Source of the DNA: Planctomycetota bacterium
GTDB taxonomy: Bacteria > Planctomycetota > MHYJ01 > JACPRB01
Reading direction: 5' to 3'
DNA: 39,381 nucleotides
Assembly: GCA_035574235.1 (NCBI GenBank)
Contig: DATLZA010000061.1
Coordinates: forward strand, 1 to 39,381
In this document: piece after piece, positions 7,813 to 15,441 of the stretch
Layout: each line of letters opens with the position of its first letter
Position numbering within the stretch: position 1 is the stretch's first letter
Position numbers and translations under genes: made by a program
Notes under the pieces: generated by a model
What the model was told of the DNA's origin: nothing
Database searches by the model: none
The model's input: only the letters and a program-made list of their open reading frames with translations

Positions 7813-8863
7813 GGGCTTCGAAAAGCTCCCGCTGAGGCCCGGGGGGCACGCGAAACGACGCCGTCGAGAGCGCCGGCGCCTCGTCCGAAAGGCCCGCCCG
7901 GCGGCAGGCGGCGCGGAAGAGGGCGTGGATCTGCGCGGCGTAGGGCCCTTCGCCCGTCATGCGGCTTCCGAAGCGGGGGTCGTTGAGCCGTCCTCCGCGC
8001 ACATCCCGGAGGCGCGCCAGGACGCGTCCGCGGCGCCCGGGCCGATGCCGCGCCAGCCATTCCGAAAAGATTTCCGCGACCGCTCCCGGGAGGCGGAGCA
8101 TCGTGTGGCCGGCGAACCCGGCGCCCGCTTCGCGCGCCGCCCGGAGGATGGCGGGGATTTCATGGTCGGTGAGCCCCGGAATGACGGGGGCCACGTTGAC
8201 GCCGACGGGGACGCCCGCGGCGGAGAGCCGGCGGATCGCCTCGAGCCGCCGGGCGGGGATGGACGTGCGGGGTTCCAGCGCCCGGGCGAGATCCGGGTCG
8301 AGGGTGGTGATGGAGAGGATCGCCGCCGCGGCGCCGCGGGCCGCCAGCCGCGCCAGGAGGTCTGCGTCGCGCGTGACGAGGAAGTTCTTGGTGATGACGG
8401 CCACGGGATTTCCGAATTCGGCGAGGACCTCAAGGCACCGGCGCGTGAGCAGAAGCCGCCGTTCCGCGGGCTGGTACGGGTCGGTGACCCCGCTCAAGGC
8501 GAGGGCGCGCGGCTTCCAGCGGGGGGAGGAGAGTTCTTTTCGGAGAAGTTCGGGCGCGTCCTCCTTGACGAGAATTCGGGTTTCGAAATCCAGGCCGGCC
8601 GAGAAGCCCAGGTATTCGTGCGTCGGCCGGGCGTAGCAGTAAGCGCATCCGTGCTCGCAGCCTCGATAAGGGTTGAGGCTGGCCTCCATGCCGATATCGG
8701 GGCTGCTTTGGAGGACGACGACGGAGCGGGCGGTGTCCTTGAGGAATTGGGTTCGAGGGAGGGGCTCTTCGGGATCGGCGGCTTCGGGGTCCGGGACGAA
8801 GGAGCGTCCCTCGAATCGGTTCGGGGGGTTGCCGGCCGCGCCTCGTCCCCTGGGGGGATTCAT
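7757..8863 (-). CDS. SPL-like (PA0069/Rv2578c-type) radical SAM protein
   Basis: 368 aa with the chosen start. The N-terminal third has the hallmark NPYRGCEHGCAYCYARP: a CxxxCxxC cluster flanked by the spore-photoproduct-lyase-like residues. The frame then continues with SGVTDPYQPAERR and a TIM-barrel-like body, as in the PA0069/Rv2578c family, which is widespread outside spore formers and whose substrate is not settled; DNA repair is a common guess. The frame stays open to 9019, but a promoter (TTGCAA-N16-TATAGT) ends 6 bases before the ATG at 8863, and family similarity starts near there. I therefore place the start at 8863 and predict a leaderless mRNA. It is transcribed against the NtrC-type gene, overlapping it by 56 bases, and is divergent from the beta-propeller gene. 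Confidence 0.88.
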   Translation of the reverse strand: MNPPRGRGAAGNPPNRFEGRSFVPDPEAADPEEPLPRTQFLKDTARSVVVLQSSPDIGMEASLNPYRGCEHGCAYCYARPTHEYLGFSAGLDFETRILVKEDAPELLRKELSSPRWKPRALALSGVTDPYQPAERRLLLTRRCLEVLAEFGNPVAVITKNFLVTRDADLLARLAARGAAAAILSITTLDPDLARALEPRTSIPARRLEAIRRLSAAGVPVGVNVAPVIPGLTDHEIPAILRAAREAGAGFAGHTMLRLPGAVAEIFSEWLARHRPGRRGRVLARLRDVRGGRLNDPRFGSRMTGEGPYAAQIHALFRAACRRAGLSDEAPALSTASFRVPPGPQRELFEAPTPDDAPPATGEAEGRTS

Positions 8864-8869
8864 GACCTC

Positions 8870-8897
8870 ACTATAGCCGGCGCGCCGCGAATTGCAA
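8870..8897 (-). promoter_or_regulatory. promoter of the SPL-like gene (leaderless)
   Basis: Read on the minus strand: TTGCAA (8892-8897), 16 bases, TATAGT (8870-8875), then only 6 bases to the ATG at 8863. An inverted repeat (8877-8911) straddles the -35, with one arm inside the spacer, so the promoter is probably regulated. Confidence 0.6.
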
Positions 8898-8911
8898 AAT
8901 TTGCGCGCCGG
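8877..8911. repeat. inverted repeat, possible operator/enhancer site
   Basis: The arms CCGGCGCGC (8877-8885) and GCGCGCCGG (8903-8911) are perfect complements around a 17-base AT-rich centre, which itself contains GCAAA-A-TTTGC. Close by, TTTGCAAA (another perfect palindrome) lies in the AT-rich stretch near 8921-8928. The repeat overlaps the SPL-like promoter and lies about 130-165 bases upstream of the predicted sigma-54 start. That is the usual position of an NtrC-type enhancer. Confidence 0.45.
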
Positions 8912-9013
8912 ATTGGCGGTTTGCAAATAAAAAATGGGTTTACCGAATAATCCATGAAATAGCGGTATAAGACCCTGTTCTCCAGGGGTTTGCGTGTGGA
9001 TCGGCGGAGGGCG

Positions 9014-9029
9014 TGGCACGAAGGTTGCT
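9014..9029 (+). promoter_or_regulatory. sigma-54 (-24/-12) promoter
   Basis: TGGCACG (9014-9020), 4 bases, TTGCT (9025-9029) matches the sigma-54 consensus TGGCACG-N4-TTGCW at every fixed position. The GC of the -12 element (9027-9028) predicts transcription starting near 9040, only 2-5 bases before the start codon of the beta-propeller gene. A sigma-54 activator is encoded 1.2 kb upstream and an AT-rich palindromic stretch lies in between. Confidence 0.8.
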
Positions 9030-9044
9030 TAGGGTTCCTGCGTG

Positions 9045-10247
9045 ATGAAGGACGAAAAAGGCGCCCAGCTGAACCTGAGGGAGGCCTGCGGAGTGGGCGG
9101 GTCTCCGGAGGCGGTCGTGGTCGCTCCGGACGGCTCGAAGCTCTTCGTCCTGGATGCCGAAGAGGGCCGCGTGAGCGTGGTGGGCGTCTCGCGGATGCTC
9201 CTTCTGGGGCGGATTCCGGGCGCCTTGGCTCCCGGCCGGGTCCGGGTTTTGCGCCCGGGCGGTCGCCGGAGCGTTTACTGCGCGGGGGTCGGGGGAGAGC
9301 TGGCGATCTTCGACCTGGAAGGCGAGTCTTCCCGGAAGCTCGTGGATTGCGGAGGCGGCACGTGCGACCTGGGGGTTCTTCCCGGGGAACGGTGGGCGGT
9401 GCTCACCGTCTCCTCGGGCGGGACGGGGGCCGCGGTGAAGGCGAGCGCGAGGGACCTTTCCGCTTCGGACTGGGTGGCGTTTCCGGGCTCGCCCCGGCCG
9501 GGAACGCTCCGCCTGGCTCCGCGGCTGGGTCTGGGGGCGGCCGTTCTCGCCGGCGAAGAGGGCCGACCCGAGATGCTGGCCGTATGGACGCTGGAGCCTT
9601 TCGCCCCTCTTTTCACGCTGCCTCTGGACGGGGAATGCCGCGCGTTGGAGTTCGGGGCCTCCGGGGGGATCCTCTTCGTGGGGGCGACCGGGGAGGAGGA
9701 AGTCCTGGGGGTGGACCTGGGGACCCGCCGGGTCGTCCGCCGGTTCCGGATGGCGGGGCGACCGTTCGGCCTGGCGGCCGACCCGGCCGGGCGGTCCCTG
9801 TGGGCGCTCTGCGAGAACCTGGGGCATCTGGCCGCCCTGGACCTGCGTCGCGGGGTCGTGGCGGCGCGCATCCCCCTGGAAGGCGTCCGGGCGGGGGACA
9901 GCCGCATCCTTCCGAGCCCCGAAGGCCGGCTGGCGCTCGTGGCCGAGCCCGCGGCGGGCAGCGTTTCCCTCGTGGAGCTGCGCCCCGGCGAAGGCCGGCC
10001 GGCGGCGCTGGTGGATCGGCTGGAACTGGGCCGGCAGGTGACCGAAGCGGCGTGGAGCCCCTTCGGGGACGAGGTGTACGTGACGGACCGGGAGCTCGGC
10101 GCGGTCCTGGCCCTCGAGGTCGATCGCTCCGGCCTGCGCCTCAAAGACACGGACGAATACCTGATCGAGCGGCTCCTGGAGACGGAGTCCGAGGACGTCC
10201 CGCTGGACGAGCCGTTCGATCCGAAAAATCCCCTATTCCCTCCTTAG
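9045..10247 (+). CDS. YVTN-type beta-propeller protein, sigma-54 dependent
   Basis: 400 aa from the ATG at 9045; the GTG at 9042 is an equally possible start, adding one residue. The sequence is a run of beta-propeller blades of roughly 40-50 residues, with recurring phrases such as PEAVVVAPDGSKLFVLDAEEG, PFGLAADPAGRSLWALCENLG and ITEAAWSPFGDEVYVTDRELG-like units, resembling YVTN/YncE-type propellers. There is no signal peptide or TM segment, so it should be cytoplasmic, unlike many propellers linked to exported enzymes. Its C-terminus is acidic, then ends FDPKNPLFPP. It is preceded immediately by a consensus sigma-54 promoter and followed by a strong hairpin, so it looks monocistronic. No catalytic residues are recognisable; a scaffold or binding role is the reasonable guess. 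Confidence 0.75.
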   Translation: MKDEKGAQLNLREACGVGGSPEAVVVAPDGSKLFVLDAEEGRVSVVGVSRMLLLGRIPGALAPGRVRVLRPGGRRSVYCAGVGGELAIFDLEGESSRKLVDCGGGTCDLGVLPGERWAVLTVSSGGTGAAVKASARDLSASDWVAFPGSPRPGTLRLAPRLGLGAAVLAGEEGRPEMLAVWTLEPFAPLFTLPLDGECRALEFGASGGILFVGATGEEEVLGVDLGTRRVVRRFRMAGRPFGLAADPAGRSLWALCENLGHLAALDLRRGVVAARIPLEGVRAGDSRILPSPEGRLALVAEPAAGSVSLVELRPGEGRPAALVDRLELGRQVTEAAWSPFGDEVYVTDRELGAVLALEVDRSGLRLKDTDEYLIERLLETESEDVPLDEPFDPKNPLFPP

Positions 10248-10256
10248 TCCTCTGAC

Positions 10257-10296
10257 GCGGCTCCCCCCGCCTCGCACTGGGGCCGGGGGGAGCCGC
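10257..10296 (+). terminator. strong hairpin after the beta-propeller gene
   Basis: A perfect 13-bp stem (10257-10269 pairs with 10284-10296, GC-rich with six consecutive C/G pairs) with a 14-base loop begins 10 bases after the stop. No T-run follows, so it may be a pause or rho-assisted terminator, or an mRNA 3'-end protector. Confidence 0.5.
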
Positions 10297-10324
10297 CAAG
10301 AGGCATTCGCGCGATCCGATCGGA

Positions 10325-10330
10325 TAGAAT
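10325..10330 (+). promoter_or_regulatory. -10 element (TAGAAT) of the nucleotidyltransferase gene
   Basis: TAGAAT ends 6 bases before the GTG at 10337 and follows the hairpin at 10257-10296. It resembles the element before the 51-aa peptide gene. No clear -35 is visible. If used, the mRNA would be leaderless. Confidence 0.4.
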
Positions 10331-10336
10331 TCGGGC

Positions 10337-11335
10337 GTGAGTCTCCTCGGGCGCCTCTCCGTGGTCGGCGCGCGCCGGACGCTTCCCGCTCCGCCGCCCG
10401 CGGGTCTGCTGGATCGCGCCCGCCGCGAGCGCACGCTGCCGGTCGTCTGCCGAAACCTCGGAATCCCGTGTTCGGAGGAATCCTCCATCCTCGCCCGGCA
10501 GCTCTGGGCGGTCCGCCAGGCGCGCGAGATTCTTTCCGAAGTCGAAGCGCTCCCCCTCAAGGGACTTCACCTGGCGCACCGCCTTTATCCTTCGCCCGGC
10601 CTGCGCGACATGGGAGACATCGACCTTCTGGTCCGGCGGGAGACGGTGGTCGAGGCCGACCGGACGCTTCGGCGGCTGGGGTATGTACCCGAGCGCGATC
10701 CGCGTCCGTCTCTTGAGGTCCCGGACGCGTGGGTGAACTCGGTCCTTTACGCCCGCGGGCGCGACCTTCCGGTCCACCTGCATTGGGATGTGCGGAACGG
10801 ATCGCTTCCAGGGTTCATGGTGCGGATCGACCCGGAAGAGATCTGGCGGGAGCGCGACGGCGGCGGGATGGCGCCGCATCACCTGCTGGTGACGCTTTGC
10901 GAGCACGCGCTCAAGCATTCGTACGATGCGCTCGTCCATCTGACGGACATCGAGCTGGCGGCCCGGGCGGTGCGATGGGAGCGCGTGGAAGAGGTCGCGC
11001 GGCGCTGGGGTCTGGAGCGGGCGGTCTACTTCGCGCTTGTCCTGGTCCGGGACCTGCTGGGGGTGGAGACGCCGGGGCTGAAGCGTTTCCGGCCGGCGGG
11101 GGACGGTCCGGCGGCGCAGGCGTTTCTGGCGTCCGCCCGGCGGCGCCGGTGGGTGGGACTTTCGGCGCTGGGCTATCTTCTGCTGGCGGAAGGACCCGCC
11201 GGAAAGATCCGTTTTCTTCGGGAGATGTTTCGTCCGCCGCGGGGCGGTCCGGGATTGCGTTCGCGGACCGCCGGGAGCCGCCTGCGCCGGGCGGTGGAGC
11301 TGGCGTGGCGCGGGCTTACTTCGCCGCCGGGGTAG
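10337..11335 (+). CDS. NTP_transf_5-like nucleotidyltransferase
   Basis: 332 aa. The central motif LKGLHLAHRLYPSPGLRDMGDIDLLV fits the PF14907-type family: the LKG phrase, then a G-D-I-D-L metal-binding pair. H-W-D in HLHWDVRN further on also fits. Family members belong to the Pol-beta-like nucleotidyltransferase fold and are often found in exopolysaccharide and RiPP (including lasso peptide) loci, where they may modify a product or a carrier; the substrate is not defined. The GTG start is supported by TAGAAT six bases upstream and by similarity starting soon after. Its last 20 bases overlap the end of rpsT on the other strand. It lies 4 kb from the PqqD/radical SAM genes, so a link with them is possible but unproven. 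Confidence 0.78.
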   Translation: MSLLGRLSVVGARRTLPAPPPAGLLDRARRERTLPVVCRNLGIPCSEESSILARQLWAVRQAREILSEVEALPLKGLHLAHRLYPSPGLRDMGDIDLLVRRETVVEADRTLRRLGYVPERDPRPSLEVPDAWVNSVLYARGRDLPVHLHWDVRNGSLPGFMVRIDPEEIWRERDGGGMAPHHLLVTLCEHALKHSYDALVHLTDIELAARAVRWERVEEVARRWGLERAVYFALVLVRDLLGVETPGLKRFRPAGDGPAAQAFLASARRRRWVGLSALGYLLLAEGPAGKIRFLREMFRPPRGGPGLRSRTAGSRLRRAVELAWRGLTSPPG

Positions 11336-11600
11336 CCGGCCCGAGCGCGTTCACCCGGGCGGCCAGGCGCGCCTTGTGGCGGTCGGCGTTGTTCCGATGG
11401 ACGACGCCCTTGACCACGGCGCGGTCCAGGAGGCGGTACGCGGTCGAAAGCTGGGCGCGCGCGCCGGCGGCGTCCTTCTTCTCGACGGCCGCCAGCACCT
11501 TCTTCATCTGCGTGCGGAGCGCGCTCTTGATCGAGTGATTGCGCAAACGGCGCTTCTCGCTTTTCTTCCACGCCTTAAGCGCGCTGATCGTATGAGCCAC
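11316..11600 (-). CDS. rpsT: 30S ribosomal protein S20
   Basis: 94 aa. The N-terminus (AHTISALKAWKKSEKRRLRN) and the body (IKSALRTQMKKV, then TAYRLLDRAVVKGVVHRNNADRHKARLA) are the standard S20 pattern. S20 binds 16S rRNA in the small-subunit body. The start is GTG at 11600, with a perfect AGGAGG ribosome-binding site 8 bases upstream; use of GTG/TTG for S20 is known elsewhere. It has its own promoter just downstream of the TPR gene. Tail-to-tail it overlaps the nucleotidyltransferase gene by 20 bases, with no room for a separate terminator. Confidence 0.97.
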   Translation of the reverse strand: MAHTISALKAWKKSEKRRLRNHSIKSALRTQMKKVLAAVEKKDAAGARAQLSTAYRLLDRAVVKGVVHRNNADRHKARLAARVNALGPATPAAK

Positions 11601-11629
11601 TTCGGCGGCCTCCTCAGAACGGGGCAGGA

Positions 11630-11658
11630 AACATAGCGGAAACGGCCGGGAGCGTCAA
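11630..11658 (-). promoter_or_regulatory. rpsT promoter
   Basis: Minus strand: TTGACG (11653-11658), 17 bases, TATGTT (11630-11635), with a leader of about 25 bases that contains AGGAGG. The -35 lies immediately beyond the stop of the TPR gene (11661). Confidence 0.7.
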
Positions 11659-11660
11659 GC

Positions 11661-13010
11661 TTATTTCTTGCCCAGCTCGGCCTGCCACTTTTCCACGAGC
11701 TGGGAGACGTCCTTGTAGGCGATGTCCACCTCGAGGATCTTCTTGCCCAGCTCGACGGCCTCGGCCGGCTTGCCGGCCTCGGCGTTGCAGATCATGCGGT
11801 TGTAAAGGATCGCGAGCTTGCGGTCGTGGGAGAGGACGCCGTCCTCGGCGAGCTGGTACTGCTTGTCGGCCATGTCGTAGAGCTTCTTGCGCTGGAAGCA
11901 CATGCCGAGATAAAGGTGGGAGTCCGCCTTCTTCTTGGGGTCCCGCACGGACTGCTGGAACTCGCCGATGGCCTTGTCCACGAACGCCGGGCCCGCCTGG
12001 TAGTAGGCCCGGCCCAGCTCGTAGCGCAACCCCATGTCCGTGGGGCGGTCCTGCACGCGCCGCTCGAAACTCTGCAGCTTGAACTTGAGCTGGGCCGCCT
12101 GCAGCTCCTTGACCTTGGCGGCGTCTCCCGCCTTCTGAGCGGCCTCGATCTGCTGGTCGTACATCCGCAGCGCGCAGTCGTCCACCTTGTCCCGAAGGAC
12201 GGAGTCCTGGGGATTGATCTGAACCGCCTTCTTGTACCACTCCTGGGCGGTCTTGTAGTCCTTCTTCTTCTCGAAGTAAAGATCGCCGATTTTGCGGGGC
12301 AGGCGCGCGTCGGCCGGATTGAGCGAGAATTCCGACACGAGCCCCTGGACCACGGCCTGGAACTGCTCCTCGGTCTGGATGAGATGCGCCTGCGCCTCGA
12401 GCTTCGACGCCGCATCCTTGTCCTTGATGACGTCGCGGTAGCTCTGAGCGTCCTTGAAGCCGTCCTCCATGGTCTGCTGCGCGGCCAGGTCCCGCTGAAG
12501 CCGCTCGAGGTCGCGGTCTTCCCGGGCGACTCCCTGGAGCTTCTGGAGGATCGTCTGCGCCTCGCGGATCTTGCCCGTCTCCTTGTAGGCGGCGACGAGA
12601 ATCTTGGCGGCGGCGATGTTCTGCGGGTCGTCCCGGAACGCCATTTCGGCCTCGGCCGCGGCGGCGTTGAAATGCTTCTGGCCCAGAAGCGTCTCCGCCA
12701 GGACCGTGCGCACCCGGGAGTTGGTAGGGTCGTCGTTGAGGTATTTCTGGCAGATCTCGATCTTCTTGGCCGGATCCTTGGTCGCTTTGATCTGCAGCTC
12801 GAACTGACCCTTGAGGGCGATGAGCTTGATCCGGCTGGTGGCCCCCAGCTCCTGGAATTTCTTCATGAGCGTCACCCGCAGGGCCTTGCGGGCCTCGGCG
12901 TGGTCCGGATCCAGGAGCAGGATCTGCAGGAAAAGATCGCGGGCGTAGTCGTAGTTGTGTTTCTGGAACGCCTCGTCCGCTCGCTTGTAGAGGGCCTGAA
13001 TGTCGGGCAT
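11661..13010 (-). CDS. TPR-repeat protein, cytoplasmic
   Basis: 449 aa of tetratricopeptide-like helical repeats. It begins YKRADEAFQKHNYDYARDLFLQILLLDPDHAEARKAL and includes units such as GDLYFEKKKDYKTAQEWYKKAVQINPQD and LGMCFQRKKLYDMADKQYQLAE. A charged coiled-coil-like middle (about 155-225) separates two repeat blocks. There is no signal peptide or TM segment, so it is probably a cytoplasmic scaffold. Lys/Gln-rich composition is unlike the Arg/Gly/Ala-rich neighbours, which suggests strong constraint or high expression. A promoter (TTGACA-N18-TAGCAT) lies 24 bases before the ATG; the leader has no obvious Shine-Dalgarno sequence. It is upstream of rpsT on the same strand, but rpsT has its own promoter. 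I do not recognise a named family. Confidence 0.88.
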   Translation of the reverse strand: MPDIQALYKRADEAFQKHNYDYARDLFLQILLLDPDHAEARKALRVTLMKKFQELGATSRIKLIALKGQFELQIKATKDPAKKIEICQKYLNDDPTNSRVRTVLAETLLGQKHFNAAAAEAEMAFRDDPQNIAAAKILVAAYKETGKIREAQTILQKLQGVAREDRDLERLQRDLAAQQTMEDGFKDAQSYRDVIKDKDAASKLEAQAHLIQTEEQFQAVVQGLVSEFSLNPADARLPRKIGDLYFEKKKDYKTAQEWYKKAVQINPQDSVLRDKVDDCALRMYDQQIEAAQKAGDAAKVKELQAAQLKFKLQSFERRVQDRPTDMGLRYELGRAYYQAGPAFVDKAIGEFQQSVRDPKKKADSHLYLGMCFQRKKLYDMADKQYQLAEDGVLSHDRKLAILYNRMICNAEAGKPAEAVELGKKILEVDIAYKDVSQLVEKWQAELGKK

Positions 13011-13034
13011 GGCTCGCGCTCGATTACCCCGGCG

Positions 13035-13064
13035 ATGCTACCCCCGCGGCCGGTTCGATGTCAA
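13035..13064 (-). promoter_or_regulatory. promoter of the TPR gene
   Basis: Minus strand: TTGACA (13059-13064), 18 bases, TAGCAT (13035-13040), 24 bases before the ATG at 13010. It is back-to-back with the def promoter starting at 13095. Confidence 0.6.
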
Positions 13065-13094
13065 CACTTGGGGCTCCCGCCGCCGGGCCAAAGG

Positions 13095-13123
13095 TTGTAA
13101 CCCGCCCCGCGCCGCTCTATAAT
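13095..13123 (+). promoter_or_regulatory. def promoter (leaderless)
   Basis: TTGTAA (13095-13100), 17 bases, TATAAT (13118-13123), then 8 bases to the ATG at 13132. A start about 7 bases after the -10 would put the mRNA 5' end at or next to the ATG. Confidence 0.72.
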
Positions 13124-13131
13124 GAGGCCTG

Positions 13132-13752
13132 ATGGAACTCCTTTACTATCCCGACCCCCGCTTGCGCGAACGCGCTCAACCCGTCGACCGCGTGGACGAC
13201 GAGATTCGCCGCGCCGTTCCCCGCATGTTCGAGATCATGTACCGCGCCCGCGGGATCGGCCTGGCCGGTCCCCAGGTGGCCCTGGCGCGGCGCGTGGTCG
13301 TCGCCAACCTCACCGGCGATCCCAAGGCCAAGGAGGCCGAGCAGGTCTTCCTCAATCCGGAAATTCTCGAGAAGTCCGGACGGATGCGGGAGGAGGAAGG
13401 GTGCCTCTCGCTTCCCGGGATCGCCGTCGTCGTGCCGCGGGCCGAACGGGTCGTGGTGCGCTACCGGACGCTTGAGGAGCGCGTCGTGGAACGCGCCGCC
13501 GAGGGGCTCGAAGCCAAGCTTTTCCAGCACGAGATCGACCACCTGGACGGGATCCTCCTCGTCGACAAGATGACGCCGGCCGACCGGAAGCAATGGGCGC
13601 CGCTTCTGAAGGAGCTGGAGGAGCAGCACCAGGCCCGGGCGCGCCGCACCCGCGGGGGCGGTTCCGCGGCCTCCTCCCCTGGGGCGGGCAACGCCGTCGA
13701 AGCCCGCGGCGCGGCCCGCGAAGGCGGGTCGGGCCGGACCGCCGCCCTCTGA
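13132..13752 (+). CDS. def: peptide deformylase
   Basis: 206 aa. It removes the formyl group from the N-terminal Met of new proteins. All three motifs are present: GIGLAGPQV (motif 1, with G in place of the second A), EEGCLSLPG (metal-binding Cys) and QHEIDHLDGILL (HExxH metal ligands). The N-terminus MELLYYPDPRLRERAQPV is the normal family beginning, which supports the ATG at 13132 although no ribosome-binding site precedes it; the promoter predicts a leaderless message. The last 35 or so residues are a low-complexity Ala/Arg/Gly/Ser tail beyond the usual end. Its stop overlaps the ribF start (TGATG), so it heads an operon def-ribF-DUF58-BatA-like-receiver. Confidence 0.97.
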   Translation: MELLYYPDPRLRERAQPVDRVDDEIRRAVPRMFEIMYRARGIGLAGPQVALARRVVVANLTGDPKAKEAEQVFLNPEILEKSGRMREEEGCLSLPGIAVVVPRAERVVVRYRTLEERVVERAAEGLEAKLFQHEIDHLDGILLVDKMTPADRKQWAPLLKELEEQHQARARRTRGGGSAASSPGAGNAVEARGAAREGGSGRTAAL

Positions 13753-14672
13753 TGGAAATCCTGTCCGGGCTGGAAGCGCTTCCGGATCCCCGCCTGAACG
13801 GGTCCGTGGTGACCTGGGGCGTCTTCGACGGCGTTCACCGCGGGCACCGCCGCGTCCTCGAGACGCTCCGGAACTGGGCGCGCGAAATCTCCGCCCCCTC
13901 CGTCGCGATCACGTTCGACCGGCCCCCTTCGGAAGTCCTGACCGGAAAGCCCGTGCCGCTCCTGGTTCCCCTCGAGGAGCGCCTGCGGCGGATCGGCGAC
14001 ACGGGGGTCGATTTCGCCCTGGTGATCGCCTTCACTCCCGAATTCGCCCGCCTCGGCGCGGACGACTTCGTGCGCGACGTGGTGGCCGGCCGCCTGCGCG
14101 CGCGGGGCATCGTCCTGGGACACGATTCCCGGTTCGGCCGCGGACGGGAAGGGGACCTTGATCTCCTGACGCGCCTGGGGCGCGATCTGGGGATCGAGGT
14201 CCGCCGCTGCGCGCCCGAGCTGCATCAGGGCAAGCCCGTCTCCAGCTCTCTCATCCGGGAGGCCGTCGCGGCCGGACGTCTGGAGGAGGCGACGCTTCTT
14301 CTCGGACGCGCGCCGTCGGTGACCGGAACCGTCGTCCGCGGCGACCGCCGCGGCACCCGGCTGGGTTTTCCCACGGCCAATATCCCTCTGGGCCGCGTCG
14401 TCCATCCGCCCGCGGGCGTCTACGCCGTCGAGGCCTCCCTCGAAGGGCGCGTCTACCGCGGCGTGGCCAATCTGGGAACCCGGCCGACCTTCGAAGCCGG
14501 GGGGCGGGAGGTCCTCGAGGTCCATCTTCTGGACTATCCCGGCGGGGATCTCTACGACCGGGTCGTCGAAGTTCGGTTCCTCCGCCGGCTTCGGGAAGAA
14601 CGCCGGTTCGACGACGCCGAGGCGCTCCGGCGGCAGATCCAAGCCGATATAGAATCCGTGCGGAGCCGCTGA
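13752..14672 (+). CDS. ribF: bifunctional riboflavin kinase / FAD synthetase
   Basis: 306 aa. The N-terminal FAD synthetase (nucleotidyltransferase) domain has GVFDGVHRGHRRVL, the GxFDGxHxGH signature, and later VSSSLIREAVAAG. The C-terminal riboflavin kinase domain has GDRRGTRLGFPTANI and the phrase GVYAVEASLEGRVYRGVANLGTRPTF, with EVHLLDYPGGDLYDR close to the end. The enzyme makes FMN and then FAD from riboflavin in the cytoplasm. The ATG shares its A with the TGA of def (13750-13754), so translation is coupled. FAD made here could serve the acyl-CoA dehydrogenase at the far end of the window, but no specific link is implied. Confidence 0.96.
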   Translation: MEILSGLEALPDPRLNGSVVTWGVFDGVHRGHRRVLETLRNWAREISAPSVAITFDRPPSEVLTGKPVPLLVPLEERLRRIGDTGVDFALVIAFTPEFARLGADDFVRDVVAGRLRARGIVLGHDSRFGRGREGDLDLLTRLGRDLGIEVRRCAPELHQGKPVSSSLIREAVAAGRLEEATLLLGRAPSVTGTVVRGDRRGTRLGFPTANIPLGRVVHPPAGVYAVEASLEGRVYRGVANLGTRPTFEAGGREVLEVHLLDYPGGDLYDRVVEVRFLRRLREERRFDDAEALRRQIQADIESVRSR

Positions 14673-14688
14673 CGGCCGGCGCGGACGA

Positions 14689-15441
14689 ATGATGCTGTTC
14701 GATGAAACGTTCCTGAGGAAGCTCGAGGCCCTCCGGCTGGCGGTCCGCCGCTCCATCGCGGGGCGCCGGGAGGGCGAGCGTCCGACGCGCCGGTCCGGCG
14801 GCGCCTCCGAGTTCGTCTCCTACCGCTCGTATGTCCAGGGCGACGACTTCCGGTCGATCGACTGGAACCTCTACGGAAGGCTCGGCCAGCTCTACGTCAA
14901 GGAGTTCACCCGCGAAGAGGCCCTTCCCGCGCGCGTGTTCGTCGATACGACCTTGTCCATGGCCCCCAAGTTCGACTACGCCCGGCGGCTGGGCGCGGCC
15001 CTGGCGTGGGTGGCCCGCCGGGAATGCCCCGTGCAGTCCCTGGAGGAACTGGAGGCCCTTCGCCTGGGAAGCCCCTTCCACGTCCCGCCTCTGTCCCGCG
15101 GGCTCGTTCTTGTGGTGAGCGATCTGTGGGACGAGAGCCTGCGGCCCAGCCTCAGCCGCATCCGCGCCGAGCGGGTGGTGGTGCACGTGCTTTCTCCCGA
15201 GGAGCTGGAGCCTCCCTTTCGCGGCAAGGTGCGGCTTGTGGACGCCGAAACGGGCGAGAGGCTCGACCGGTTCGTAGGGGAGGAGGAGGCGGCGGCCTAT
15301 CGGCGGGCGCTCGAGGAGCATTGCGAGGCCTGGAAGCGGTGGTGTTTCGACCGGGAGATCAACTACGTGCGCTTCTCGAGCGCCACTCCGCTGGAGGAAG
15401 CGGTGCTCGTTTACCTCCGCCGGGCGGGGGTGCTGGAATGA
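14689..15441 (+). CDS. DUF58 domain protein
   Basis: 250 aa. The hallmark segment RRSGGASEFVSYRSYVQGDDFRSIDWN matches the DUF58 core (GxxxEFxxxRxYxxGDDxRxIDW). A vWA-like fold follows, with D-T-T-L-S in place of DxSxS and VVSDLWD later. No TM segments are present; this is the short soluble form. DUF58 proteins usually work with a MoxR-type AAA+ ATPase and BatA/BatB-like membrane vWA proteins, probably as chaperone or metal-insertion systems. Here the BatA-like gene follows with an ATGA overlap, but no moxR gene is present: ribF lies upstream instead, 16 bases away. The start could be either ATG of the ATGATG at 14689. Confidence 0.9.
   Translation: MMLFDETFLRKLEALRLAVRRSIAGRREGERPTRRSGGASEFVSYRSYVQGDDFRSIDWNLYGRLGQLYVKEFTREEALPARVFVDTTLSMAPKFDYARRLGAALAWVARRECPVQSLEELEALRLGSPFHVPPLSRGLVLVVSDLWDESLRPSLSRIRAERVVVHVLSPEELEPPFRGKVRLVDAETGERLDRFVGEEEAAAYRRALEEHCEAWKRWCFDREINYVRFSSATPLEEAVLVYLRRAGVLE

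Noticed and set aside
8864-9019. Upstream extension of the SPL-like gene to 9019
   Set aside because: It would cover the promoter and the inverted repeat and overlap the AT-rich regulatory stretch; family similarity starts after 8863.
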